Part shown: positions 1 through 9,252 of the stretch, piece by piece
Position numbering within the stretch: position 1 is the first letter of the stretch
Layout of the letters: each line of letters begins with the position of its first letter
DNA from: JAIVJZ01 sp035296385
GTDB taxonomy: Bacteria; Acidobacteriota; Blastocatellia; Pyrinomonadales; Pyrinomonadaceae
Direction: 5' to 3'
Length of the DNA stretch: 42,133 bases
Assembly: GCA_035296385.1 (NCBI GenBank)
Contig: DATHBB010000091.1
Location: forward strand, 1-42,133
Notes under the pieces: generated by a model
Told to the model about the DNA's origin: nothing
Databases searched by the model: none
What the model saw: only the letters and a program-made list of their open reading frames with translations
Program-made: the position numbers and the translations under genes

Positions 1-59
1 TCACGCAAAGGCGCAAGGGGAAGAACGTCGGGTGGTTTTTGAAGCGAGTTCTAAGTTGA

Positions 60-1745
60 ATGAGGTTTGCATCAATGTTTATTAAACGAGTGAGTTTTAG
101 TTTGTTGGCTATGCTCCTGCTGCTGACTGTGGCGGGCGGGAGTTTAATGCCGGTCAGTTCGCAGAACAGCGTGGCAGGTGCGCCCGCCGCGACCATACGC
201 GTCACGCCGCCCGCTCCGGTCTTCGACGAGCAGGCGAGGGTGGCGGAACTTACAGCGCGCCGCGCCCGCGTGGCGAAAGAGATCGGGAATCAGTCGATGC
301 TCGTGCTCTTTAGCGGCGAGCCGCGCGTCTATACGAACGACGTTGATTACGAATTCCGGCAGGAGAACAATCTCTATTACCTGACCGGACTGCGGCAAAA
401 GCGCGCGACGCTCGTGCTCATCCCCGGCCATACCACGACGCGCGAGATACTGTTCATCCCGCGCCGCAACCCCGCGACGGAGACCTGGACGGGACACATG
501 TACAGCCCCGAAGAGGCGCGCAAGATTTCAGGTATTACTGAAATTTGGGAAGCGAGAGAGTTTGAGCCGTTCATAAGCGCATTGCGTTCGCGTCGCGGCT
601 ACAGGCCGAAGGATGAGTCCGTGCTGCTGTCGAGTTTGCCCGCGCTCGCGGCGACTCCCACGCCCGCGACGCCGCCAACGAGCGCGCCGCCCGCCATGAT
701 GCAGCAGAACGTGCCGGGCTTCGAGACTCTGTTCGGCGCGATGGCGCAAAAGACGGGAGCGCTCTACCTGTTGATTCCGGGCGGCGAGGGCGACAGCCGC
801 GAGTTCAGGCAGGAGCAGGCGTTCGCCGCGCGCTGGGCGCAATCGTCGAGCGGGCTGACGGTGCGAGACGCGTGGCCGATCCTCACGGAGATGCGCCTGC
901 GCAAGTCGCCTATGGAGTTGCAACTCTTGCAGCACGCCATAGACATCACGATCGAGGCACTGGGGCGCGCGATGGCCGTGGCGGCGCGCTCGAAGTGGGA
1001 GTATGAGGTCGAAGCCGAAGTTGATTACACGTTCAAACGGCGGCATGCAGACAACTGGGGCTACCCGTCAATCGTCGGCTGTGGGCCGAACGCGACGACG
1101 CTGCACTACGACGCGTCGGAAGGGCCGGTTGGCGCAAACGATCTTTTACTGATGGACGTGGGCGCGGAGTACGGTTATTACACGGCGGACGTGACGCGCA
1201 CGTTTCCGGTGTCGGGTAAGTTCACGGCGGCGCAGGCAGACATCTACAACGCCGTGCTGGCGGCTCAGGAGGCTTCGATGGCCGTCGCGCGACCGGGCAA
1301 CACGTTCGCGGATGTGAACAGGGCTTCCGTCGAAGTGATCAAAGACGCGCTCCTGCGTCTCGGACTCATCACGGATCGCAACTCGTTTCAACACGCGCGC
1401 TGGTTCATGCACGGCACGTCGCACTGGCTCGGAATGAACGTGCATGACGTGGGCGCGCTCAACACGAAGTTTGAACCGGGCATGGTCTTCACCATCGAAC
1501 CCGGCATCTACATACGCCCCGACGCGCTCGACCATTTGCCGAAGACGGAGGAGAACCGGAAGTTTATAGAAGCCGTGCGCCCTGCGTTCGAGAAGTACAA
1601 AGGGATCGGCGTGCGCATCGAAGACGACGTGGTAATAACGGAAAACGGCCACCGCAATATGTCCGTCGCGCTCCCGCGCACGCTCGCCGACGTGGAGAAC
1701 TTCATGGCACGCGCCACGCGCGAGTTTCGTGCGAGCGGAAATTAA
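60..1745 (+). CDS. Secreted Xaa-Pro aminopeptidase (M24B)
   Basis: Metallopeptidase expected to remove an N-terminal residue preceding proline, probably in the periplasm. A hydrophobic signal peptide covers about residues 8-33. The N-terminal creatinase/AMP_N domain covers about 60-190. An Ala/Pro/Thr-rich insert near 195-225 is followed by the pita-bread catalytic domain (about 270-545). All five dinuclear metal ligands of the family are present: D366 (MDVGAEY), D377 (TADVTRTF), H455 (GTSHWLG), E480 (FTIEPG) and E521 (VRIEDD). At 561 residues it exceeds cytosolic PepP (about 440) because of the signal peptide and insert. ATG codons lie at 60 and 75; the second has GAGG nine bases upstream and may be the true start. 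It converges on the next minus-strand gene across a large palindrome. Family call is firm; the substrate is unknown. Confidence 0.93.
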   Translation: MRFASMFIKRVSFSLLAMLLLLTVAGGSLMPVSSQNSVAGAPAATIRVTPPAPVFDEQARVAELTARRARVAKEIGNQSMLVLFSGEPRVYTNDVDYEFRQENNLYYLTGLRQKRATLVLIPGHTTTREILFIPRRNPATETWTGHMYSPEEARKISGITEIWEAREFEPFISALRSRRGYRPKDESVLLSSLPALAATPTPATPPTSAPPAMMQQNVPGFETLFGAMAQKTGALYLLIPGGEGDSREFRQEQAFAARWAQSSSGLTVRDAWPILTEMRLRKSPMELQLLQHAIDITIEALGRAMAVAARSKWEYEVEAEVDYTFKRRHADNWGYPSIVGCGPNATTLHYDASEGPVGANDLLLMDVGAEYGYYTADVTRTFPVSGKFTAAQADIYNAVLAAQEASMAVARPGNTFADVNRASVEVIKDALLRLGLITDRNSFQHARWFMHGTSHWLGMNVHDVGALNTKFEPGMVFTIEPGIYIRPDALDHLPKTEENRKFIEAVRPAFEKYKGIGVRIEDDVVITENGHRNMSVALPRTLADVENFMARATREFRASGN

Positions 1746-1751
1746 CAGCAC

Positions 1752-1927
1752 TCACCGCAGAGGCGCAGAGAAGTCGCAGAAGGAGCGCGGAGAGGAAAAC
1801 GCAGAAGTAGGAACGCGGAACGATGAATGTAAAGGCGTGTGCTTTTACTTCATCCTTCCGCGTTCCTACTTCTGACTTTCTTAACTCTCTGCGCCCCCTC
1901 TGCGACTTCTCTGCGTCTCTGCGGTGA
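1752..1927. repeat. Compound palindromic intergenic repeat (two nested word families)
   Basis: The outer arms at 1752-1795 (starting TCACCGCAGAGGCGCAGAG) and 1885-1927 (ending CTGCGTCTCTGCGGTGA) are near reverse complements. Nested inside is a second inverted repeat at 1803-1826 and 1850-1874, built on AGAAGTAGGAACGCGGAACG and its complement. The element fills the gap between two convergent genes, so its transcript would fold into a long cruciform-like hairpin that could end transcription from both sides. Related outer arms occur at 16770-16867 and 28205-28320; related inner arms occur at 22266-22351. Confidence 0.85.
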
Positions 1928-1967
1928 ATGTTTTTCGACTGACGCAACAACAAACGTTAAGAGTAGA

Positions 1968-4193
1968 TTATTCGTAGCTCAACGCGTCCACCGCGTCTTG
2001 CCGTGCGGCGCGGAGCGCGGGATAGAGCGCGCCGATGCTGCCGCCGACGACGCCGATGAGAAGCGAGATCAAAACCCAGCGCGGCTCTATTTCCACAGTC
2101 AAATTGCTCGCGCGCATCAACGCGAAACGCGCCGCGAAGGTCAGGGCGAGTCCGACGCCCACGCCGAGCACGCTCACCAGTAGCGCCTCCTGCTCAATCA
2201 CCCAGGCGATCATCGTGTTCGACATGCCGAGCGATTTCAGTATCCCGATCTGGCGCGTGCGCTCCGTGACGGTCGTGTACATGGCGAGCAGGATGACGAG
2301 CATGCTGATCGCCGCCGAGACGGCAACGATGACGCCCGTGAAGACGTTGAGCGCGGGCACGCCCGAGGCGTACAACTCCGGCAGGTCGCGCGTGAAGATG
2401 ATCTGATCGTCGGGGAACGCCTGATGTATGCGCTCGGCCACTGCGTCCTGCTCCGCCGGATTCACACAGGCGATGAGGATGCTCGTGCAACTCTCCGTGC
2501 TGCCGACATGTTCCTGCATCGTCGAGAGCGGAATCTTGATACGCGCGCCGCCGGGCGGCTCGTAGATGCCGACGATGCGAAACGGGCGGTCGTAGAGTTG
2601 CAGCGTGTCTCCGAGGCGCGCCTTGCGTTGCTCGATCCAGATCGTGTCAACGATGGCCGCGTCGCCGCTCGACGGCAACTGTTCGCCTTCGACCATGCGC
2701 AATCCGGCGAGTTTTTTGTAGGAGTCGAAATCGATCCCGTCAACGAGTCGTACGCCGAAGCCGCTGTCGCTGCTGGCGGTCGTCTGTCCGAGCGGGACTG
2801 CGGCGCGCACGCCCTCGACGCGCGCCAGTTCCGCGGCGTGAGAGACGGGCAGGGCGAACGGCTGCGAGCCGCTGAGGCCCATCGTGCCGGAGGCGCGCAG
2901 CATGATCTCTGCGCCGACCTCGCCCTCGCGCCTGCCGCGCTCGCGCAAAACCCCGTGAGCCAGGCCCACCGTGAACACGATGAGCAACACGCCGACGGCG
3001 ATCCCTAAGACGCTGACGAGCGTGCGCGCCGGGCGGTGTGCGATGTTTGAGAGTACCAGATTGTCCATAGCTTTTTGGAGACGCGGGTGGCGCTCGACGA
3101 TGCGACGCGTTGCCGCCGGAAGCGTGCGCTGGGCGAGCATCAAGAGGCCAACACTCGTCCAGAAGATCATGCCGGATTTTCGCACGAGCGCGAGCGTGAC
3201 GCCGGTGGCGGCGGCAAACCCGAGCGTGCGAAGTATTACTTCAGTGCCGCCTTCATAGACGCCGATGGTGGCGGGCACGAAGCCGAACACGAAATTGATC
3301 ACCTTTGTCAGAGACTCGATGACGTAGGGCGCTTCGAGGCCGGGGCGGAAGCCGAGCATCCGAAGCGTCAGATAAACTTCCAGCACGCTCGAAACGTGTG
3401 CGACGAGATCGAACGCGACGATGCCGAGGAACGTGCCGCGATGATGCCGGTAAAAATCATAGACGTTCGTTTCGAGGTCGCTGATGTGCTCGCGGCGTTT
3501 GGTGAGTGCGCGCGGACGGAAGCCCCACAGGGCGAGCCGTTCGATGAACCACGTCAGGGGCATGACGCGGCGCGAGGCCGCGAGGCCGACGGCCAGAAGC
3601 GTCAGCATGGCGAGCGTCGCGATGAGCAGGAGCGTGTAATGAGCCGCGTCGGGCAGATCGTAAGACGCGAGCATGACGCACGCGCCGCTCAGGATAAAGA
3701 GCGCGACCGAGAGGTTGTAGAGCAGGTTGTCAACGACGAGCGCCTGCACGCCTCGGACTAACGGGACGCGCTTCGTCAGGAGCGCGGCCTTCGTCGCTTC
3801 GCCGAGCAGCGGCCCCGTGAAGGTGAGAAACGAGATCGCTTCGCCGCTCACGCGCGTGGTGAACGCTTGCCAGAGGTTGAAGCGGCGATGGTCCGGATGG
3901 ACGGCCAGATACATCGAGACGGCGCGAAAGAAATGGCGCAGCCCGCTGATGGCGATGAGGAGGAAGAAGCCGAGACCTATTTGCGCGAGCGCGTCGAAGA
4001 TGGATTGCACGCCGACGCGTTTGACGACATAGATGAGCAGCGCGAGGCCGAACGCGAAGGCCGCAAGTTGCATCCAGACGACGGAGCTACGACCTTTTTT
4101 GCGCTGCGCCGCTTCGACTTCGACTTCGCCCGCAGCCGACGCCGCGCTCGCTTCCGCTTCGGCAGCGCGGATTTTTTCGTCGAGCGAGATCAC
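1968..4193 (-). CDS. Fusion of UPF0104/AglD-like flippase and MacB/FtsX permease
   Basis: Inner-membrane protein of 741 residues with two halves. After a charged cytosolic start rich in Ala and Glu (1-38), residues about 40-365 are a multi-TM domain of the LPG-synthase-TM/UPF0104 flippase-like family (GLRHFFRAVSMY, ESLTKVINFVFGFVPATIGVYEGG). Residues about 375-741 form a MacB/FtsX-type ABC permease: one TM near 388-410, a periplasmic MacB_PCD-like domain, then three C-terminal TMs with the FtsX signature (TERTRQIGILKSLGMSN) and the ending LYPALRAARQDAVDALSYE. I do not know this fusion as a standard architecture. No ABC ATPase lies beside it. The start codon overlaps the stop of the upstream phosphodiesterase by four bases (ATGA), so it is the last gene of a coupled three-gene operon. 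Role inferred: lipid or lipoprotein handling at the inner membrane. Confidence 0.88.
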   Translation of the reverse strand: MISLDEKIRAAEAEASAASAAGEVEVEAAQRKKGRSSVVWMQLAAFAFGLALLIYVVKRVGVQSIFDALAQIGLGFFLLIAISGLRHFFRAVSMYLAVHPDHRRFNLWQAFTTRVSGEAISFLTFTGPLLGEATKAALLTKRVPLVRGVQALVVDNLLYNLSVALFILSGACVMLASYDLPDAAHYTLLLIATLAMLTLLAVGLAASRRVMPLTWFIERLALWGFRPRALTKRREHISDLETNVYDFYRHHRGTFLGIVAFDLVAHVSSVLEVYLTLRMLGFRPGLEAPYVIESLTKVINFVFGFVPATIGVYEGGTEVILRTLGFAAATGVTLALVRKSGMIFWTSVGLLMLAQRTLPAATRRIVERHPRLQKAMDNLVLSNIAHRPARTLVSVLGIAVGVLLIVFTVGLAHGVLRERGRREGEVGAEIMLRASGTMGLSGSQPFALPVSHAAELARVEGVRAAVPLGQTTASSDSGFGVRLVDGIDFDSYKKLAGLRMVEGEQLPSSGDAAIVDTIWIEQRKARLGDTLQLYDRPFRIVGIYEPPGGARIKIPLSTMQEHVGSTESCTSILIACVNPAEQDAVAERIHQAFPDDQIIFTRDLPELYASGVPALNVFTGVIVAVSAAISMLVILLAMYTTVTERTRQIGILKSLGMSNTMIAWVIEQEALLVSVLGVGVGLALTFAARFALMRASNLTVEIEPRWVLISLLIGVVGGSIGALYPALRAARQDAVDALSYE

Positions 4194-6898
4194 GGCGAGT
4201 CCTCCGCCTTGCCTGCGCCGAACGCTCCGCCGGCGGTGTCGGCGACGGGGCGCTCGGGATTTGCCGACGGATCGAAGAGTTCGTTGATGATGCGTCCGGG
4301 GTAAAGCCGCTCAAGCTGCTCGAATTTCGCGGGCATCATTTGAGCGGGCGGCGGAGCTTGATTTGTCAGGGCTAGAATCGTCGGCACGAAACTCAAACTA
4401 TCATAAGGCTCGCGTATCACCAACGCGCGGGGGATGCGCGTCGCGTCGCCGCCCGCGAGCATGAGTAAAGAGTGTGTAGAGATGCGAAAGAACGAGCCGT
4501 GATTGCCGCCCGGGTTGAAGCCGCGCACGTCGAAGTTCCAATGGTTGTTGGCGAGTATGAGTAACTCGGTCTCGACCAGAAGGCGCTGGCGGCGACGGAA
4601 GCGGCGGATGAGTTGCTCGTCGGCTGACAGGCCGGGCACGTCCGCTTCGATGGCCGGAGTCGTGTGTCGCCCGAACTGTTCATGCAGCCCGACGAGTCCG
4701 TTCGAGTAGGTCGTCAGGTGAAGCGCGCGCAGCCATTCGACATCGCTGTGCCAGCCGTCGAGCCAAACTTCGCGCCGTTCGCCCGCAGGCAGATTGAGTT
4801 TCGCGTCCTCCCAGATCATCAAGGGCAGACCGGCGCGCAGGGCCTGGCGCTCGTAACGGATCGCGCCGTCCTCGCCTTGCCGCAGGCGCGCGACGGGCAG
4901 GTAACGCAAAAGCAGTTCGCCGCCGCGCTCGTGGCGCGCGAGTATCAACGCCTGATCGTCTTCGCCGCGATAGAGCCAGATGGCTTCGTCCGCGCGCAAA
5001 TCCTTCGCGCCCGCATCCGGCAACGCTTCCGCCGGAATCCTCGTGGCGATGAAATCAACCGGACGATTATCCACGCCGCTCTGCACGTTGTTGCGCACCT
5101 TCAGATCACGTAGGAGCGAGAAATAGTTGACGCGTGCGAAACTCCGCGCGCGGTCGAGCGAGCCGTCGGGCGCGAGCGCAAGTCCGCCCGTCGCGACGCC
5201 GACCACGTAATTTTGCAACTCGCGAATCGTGTTCTGCTCGCCCATCGCGCCTTTGGCGATGAGGTCGGGCGCGTCGAGGCGCGCGGGGTCGAAACGTTCG
5301 CGCTTGAGCGAGAGGAGACTGGAGAGCGTCTGTATATACTCCGTGTACTTGCGCTCGTCGGTCGCCCACGAATCGGCACGCGCTTTTGTGCGACGCGCCG
5401 CCTGATCGCGCCCGGCGTCCGCATCGGCCTTCGTCCACTTCTTCGGTTGCGCGGCGGCGAGCGCGCGTTCGCGTTCGACCAGACGACGCAGGGCTTCGAG
5501 TTCTTCGCGCAGGTTCGTGAGCAACTTTTGCCAGTCCGCACGTCGTTCCTCGATGGTCTGGAAAAAGGCTTCGGTCGCGGCGCGCTTGTGCGCGGGCGAG
5601 AGCTTTTTGCCGTTGAGTTCGGTGAGCAGTATGTGTAGGACGTTGAGGTCGCTGTCGCGCAGGTGTATGGAGGCGCGTTCGTTGCCGTCGAAGTCAACGA
5701 GCGCGGTCGGGTAAGCCGTGCTCTGCCCTTTGAGGTAATAAGAATCTTCGGTGGTCGTCGTGATCAGGGGGATGAGCGGGTAGATACTTTTGAGCGCGTA
5801 GTCGCTCATCAAGCGCCGCTTCGTGACGACGTGATGACCGCCACCCTCGCGGCTTCCGAGCAGCTTGACGAGATTGAAGCCCTGACTATAAACGCGCTCA
5901 TCCGTGTTCGTGCCGTGATCTGAGACGACGACGAGCGCGGTCTCGGCGGCCTGCGGCGTCTGTTGAATCGTCGTCCAGATGCGCCCGACGATGCGGTCGA
6001 GTTCCTGCAAGGCGACGATGTGCGTTTCGCGGTCGCGGTTGTGATGCGCGGCGTGGTCAAACTCGGTGGTGTAAAAGTCCAGGTAGCGTATGCGCGGGTC
6101 ACGTAGTTTCTCCAACAACTCGCGCTCAAGCTGCTCCATGATGATGTTGCGCCCCTCGAATTCCACAAGCCACTCGTCGAACAACTCGCGCGGCGTGCGC
6201 GTCAGAAAGCGATTCCTCAGGCCGCGTTCGAGCGTGGTCCAGCGCGTGCCGCGTTGGTAGAGTTGAAAGCTGATGTGGCGCTCGTCGTAAGGGTAGGAGT
6301 CAACGAGGAGCGGGATGCCGAGTTCGTCCAGAAGCTCGGGACCGGGCATGTCCACGCGCACCTTGCCCGCCGTGCCGAGCCAGAAGGGAATGAAGTTGAG
6401 GTAGTCATAGGAGTGTAGCGTCAGGCGGTCGAACTCGACGTTGCCCTTGATCTGCAAGTGCTGTCCGGTGTCCAGCATCGACCACGAAGGCCCGGACGTG
6501 CTGACGCCGCGCACGTAAAAATTCGCAACGCGCGTGCCCCGCTCGTAGAAGATGTGTTTGAACCAGGGGAGCAGGCTTTTGCCCGTGCGCGGGTCGCGCT
6601 CGACGACGTATCGATCAACCATCGCCTGCGATAGCCCGTCAACTTTAACCACGACGAGACGACGCGCCCCTGCGAAAGAAGTTTCGGCTGCGAGCAACAG
6701 GCACGCGCACGCGAGGAGCATCGAGAGTTGACGGAGAAACGTGCGCGACGCGCGGCGGGATGAATTGGGAGATGGGCGGGATGAGTTGAAAGCGAAGCGC
6801 GACGCAGCAGCCGAGCCGTATGATTTCTTCGTCCGGCGACATGCGAGTTGCGGCGTGTATCCTGTGTCTTTGTTTCGCTCGCTCATCCGTTCGCTCAC
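4190..6898 (-). CDS. Secreted type I phosphodiesterase / alkaline-phosphatase-superfamily protein
   Basis: A 902-residue enzyme with a long charged N-terminus and a hydrophobic export segment at about 58-78. The metal-site layout of the nucleotide pyrophosphatase/phosphodiesterase fold (PF01663) is visible: D87 in VVKVDGLS, a nucleophile candidate at S133/T134 in GVSTSGPSW, D281 and H285 in TTEFDHAAHH, D327-H328 in VVSDHGTN, and H800 in GGNHGSFF. Between the two halves of the site lies an insert (about 430-760) with a charged helical, probably coiled-coil stretch near 440-520. It is middle gene of the operon, with four-base overlaps on both sides. The neighbouring flippase/permease fusion suggests a phospholipid or glycan phosphodiester as substrate, but that is inference. 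ATG codons at residues 1 and 5 are both possible starts. Confidence 0.85.
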   Translation of the reverse strand: MSERMSERNKDTGYTPQLACRRTKKSYGSAAASRFAFNSSRPSPNSSRRASRTFLRQLSMLLACACLLLAAETSFAGARRLVVVKVDGLSQAMVDRYVVERDPRTGKSLLPWFKHIFYERGTRVANFYVRGVSTSGPSWSMLDTGQHLQIKGNVEFDRLTLHSYDYLNFIPFWLGTAGKVRVDMPGPELLDELGIPLLVDSYPYDERHISFQLYQRGTRWTTLERGLRNRFLTRTPRELFDEWLVEFEGRNIIMEQLERELLEKLRDPRIRYLDFYTTEFDHAAHHNRDRETHIVALQELDRIVGRIWTTIQQTPQAAETALVVVSDHGTNTDERVYSQGFNLVKLLGSREGGGHHVVTKRRLMSDYALKSIYPLIPLITTTTEDSYYLKGQSTAYPTALVDFDGNERASIHLRDSDLNVLHILLTELNGKKLSPAHKRAATEAFFQTIEERRADWQKLLTNLREELEALRRLVERERALAAAQPKKWTKADADAGRDQAARRTKARADSWATDERKYTEYIQTLSSLLSLKRERFDPARLDAPDLIAKGAMGEQNTIRELQNYVVGVATGGLALAPDGSLDRARSFARVNYFSLLRDLKVRNNVQSGVDNRPVDFIATRIPAEALPDAGAKDLRADEAIWLYRGEDDQALILARHERGGELLLRYLPVARLRQGEDGAIRYERQALRAGLPLMIWEDAKLNLPAGERREVWLDGWHSDVEWLRALHLTTYSNGLVGLHEQFGRHTTPAIEADVPGLSADEQLIRRFRRRQRLLVETELLILANNHWNFDVRGFNPGGNHGSFFRISTHSLLMLAGGDATRIPRALVIREPYDSLSFVPTILALTNQAPPPAQMMPAKFEQLERLYPGRIINELFDPSANPERPVADTAGGAFGAGKAEDSP

Positions 6899-8955
6899 TG
6901 GCCTTCCATCGGAGAGATGGTTGTGATGAATCTGGCATCTTTATCGGAGATGCGCTGCGATTCGCGCGCGGCCTGGCGTAGATATTGCGCGCTCAGCGTG
7001 CGCCAACGCGCGTCTTCGGCTGCGTCGCGGTAGATGCGCACGAGAGTGTTTTTCGCCGTCTCGTTGTTGATGCGGTAGAGGCTTGAGAGACAGAGTTTTT
7101 GCGTCGCCTCGTCTTTCGTGTGCGCGAAGATGTGGCCGATGGCCGCTGCCGTTTTGCCGTCGGCGCGCTGGCCGTGCTCGTTGACGTATTCAAGCGAGCG
7201 GCGCACTTCTTCGATGTTCCATTGCACTTCGACCGACGCGCTTGAATTGGCGACCTCGCGCAAAAATTGGCGATGATATGAGAGGCGGCGAGCCGCGTCG
7301 AGCGTGGCGATTTGTTCTTCGGGCGCGCGTCGCTCGCGGTGCGTGTAAAGTCCGAGCGTGGCGACGTTTGCCAGACGCAGGAAGACTCGCCCGGTGCGCG
7401 AATGCACGAGCGGCGTCAACTCTGCACGGCGGTCGCGTTCGAGTTTTTCGCCGAGTCCTTTGTGCGTGCGGCGCGCGTAATCGAGGAGTGCGGCGTACTG
7501 CTCGCGCGCGAGGCGCGCTTCGGCGACGCTGTTGTTTTCGAGCGGGTTCATGGAGACGCGTTCGAGTTTGCGCGTGAGTTCGTCGCGGAGCGCGGGGTCG
7601 AGCGAGGCGTCGAGCGCGAGCAGCAATTTGAGTTGCGAGTAGGCGCGCAGGCGCGAGGGTTGGTTCACGTCCATGCCGCGCCGGTCGGTGATGAAATCAA
7701 AGACGGCGCGCCCTAAGAAAAAAGGGAGGTCCAGATGCGTGAGTCCGAGCGTGGCGCGCGCCGCGTCCTGCAAGACGCGCTGCGACATCTCGCGTCTCTT
7801 CGGGTTCAGGTTGTCGCGGAAGTCTATGAGCAGGATCGGAATCTTCGGATGATCAAGCCCGTAGAGCGCGAGCGGGATCAACTCAACGGCGCGCGCGCCC
7901 GCCGTGTCCGGCGTCACGCGGCGATTCTCCGCGTCGAAGTATCTGGTCTCGGCGTAACCTCGCCAGCGGAGAAGTCGTTTGTCGCTCCAGGGGTTGTCGA
8001 GGTTGAGAAAGCGTTTGTCGAAGCGTCGCCCGCGATTGGCTTCCAAATCAGAACGCGCGACCCACAACAGCGCGTGCGTCGTGTTGCCGTCGGGCAGGAC
8101 GAGCGGCTCGAAATGTAAGCCTTCGGCTTCGGCGCGCTGGCGCAGTAGTTCCCAGTTGTGGCCGCGCGTGTCGAGCCACTGAGAATTTTGCTTGTCGTAA
8201 ACCCGACCGAGATAGAGATCGTCTATGAGGCCGCCGAATGTTTTTTGCGACAACATCAGGCGCGCCTGTATCTCCTTCAACTCGTGCGGCGCGAAGACCG
8301 ACTGCGCGCCCGACTCCGTCTGGTAAAGCGTGAGCACGGCGAGCGCGCGTATGATGTGCGCCTTGCGATAGTCGTCTGCGTTGCGGCGATAGGCGTGAGT
8401 GGTGGCTTTGACGGTGAAGCTGTAAGGGTTGAAGACGAGCGTTTGCAGCGCGTTCATGAAGAGCCTGTGCCAGACTTCGCGCTCCGTTCCGGCGAGATCG
8501 ATGATGTGCGGCGGCGGCGCTCCTGCGCCCGCACCTTTTTTGTTGCCGACGCGTTTGTAGAGGAAGGGCACTGCGGAGGCGGCGCGCTGACCGAAGGAGG
8601 GGCGCGTGTAGGTGTGCATCCAGACGTAGCGCAGGCGGTCGTTCTCGCTCGTCGAGTCGCCGAGCGTGTCGCGCAGGATGCTGACGAGTGGGACTTCCTC
8701 TTCGCGTTCGTGCGTGAGTCCGTCGAGACTGCCGAAGACGGTCAAGAGTTCCGCGCCGCCCGCGACGGGCATGCGTTCGAGACGAAAACCGGGCAGCGTC
8801 ACGGGCGTGCGCGCGGCGTCGGCGGAGACGGGCGCGGTCTGCGCGACGGCGCGCGTGCGCGCGCCCGGCAGTTGAAGGAGCAGGAGAGCGAAAATCATGC
8901 AGGCCGCTTGCCGCGCTCTCAAATTCGAGATCACGTAGTTCATGCCCTTGTGCAT
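6895..8955 (-). CDS. Secreted protein of unknown function with helical repeat-like C-terminus
   Basis: I do not recognise a family. The 686-residue product begins with a signal peptide (about 12-39, ending ARTRAVAQ). It continues as a mixed domain with conserved-looking aromatic stretches (RYVWMHTYTRPSFG, LYLGRVYDKQNSQWLDTRGHNWE, YGLDHPKIPILLIDFRDN). It ends in an all-helical region (about 440-686) that reads like degenerate HEAT/TPR repeats. No catalytic motif is evident. The stop overlaps the next gene's start by four bases, and it is the first gene of the three-gene envelope operon, so it probably works in the periplasm with the phosphodiesterase and the flippase/permease fusion. The alternative start at residue 5 (MNYVISNL) would leave a more typical signal peptide. 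Confidence 0.8.
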   Translation of the reverse strand: MHKGMNYVISNLRARQAACMIFALLLLQLPGARTRAVAQTAPVSADAARTPVTLPGFRLERMPVAGGAELLTVFGSLDGLTHEREEEVPLVSILRDTLGDSTSENDRLRYVWMHTYTRPSFGQRAASAVPFLYKRVGNKKGAGAGAPPPHIIDLAGTEREVWHRLFMNALQTLVFNPYSFTVKATTHAYRRNADDYRKAHIIRALAVLTLYQTESGAQSVFAPHELKEIQARLMLSQKTFGGLIDDLYLGRVYDKQNSQWLDTRGHNWELLRQRAEAEGLHFEPLVLPDGNTTHALLWVARSDLEANRGRRFDKRFLNLDNPWSDKRLLRWRGYAETRYFDAENRRVTPDTAGARAVELIPLALYGLDHPKIPILLIDFRDNLNPKRREMSQRVLQDAARATLGLTHLDLPFFLGRAVFDFITDRRGMDVNQPSRLRAYSQLKLLLALDASLDPALRDELTRKLERVSMNPLENNSVAEARLAREQYAALLDYARRTHKGLGEKLERDRRAELTPLVHSRTGRVFLRLANVATLGLYTHRERRAPEEQIATLDAARRLSYHRQFLREVANSSASVEVQWNIEEVRRSLEYVNEHGQRADGKTAAAIGHIFAHTKDEATQKLCLSSLYRINNETAKNTLVRIYRDAAEDARWRTLSAQYLRQAARESQRISDKDARFITTISPMEGQ

Positions 8956-9252
8956 TTAACCTTTGTGCTCACAAACCCACTCCTCCTGGAGCAAATTAAC
9001 TGCGCCGCCCCGACTCGAAATCTAATCGAACACGCTAGCCGACCGCGTCGAATAACACGCGTCTAATTTCATGTGCGTCGAATTGCAACCCGTGTGCCGG
9101 AATTCGTAAAGAGCTTTCCGGCAGACGCTTTCAGACGCCTTAATAATTGACGCCGCAGCGAGCGCAAACGTTTACAGACTGTTCAGGCTGCCCGCGAGGA
9201 TTTGCCTTCCGATGCCGTTTTTCGCGAGCGCCCGTTGCCACTCCCGCGACAC
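8956..9252. other. Intergenic region, no gene seen
   Basis: About 300 bases between two co-directional minus-strand genes. It should carry the promoter of the three-gene operon. No convincing -35/-10 pair, RNA or repeat family was recognised. A minus-strand reading frame that runs in from the adjacent glycosyltransferase gene is treated as a shadow. Confidence 0.5.
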
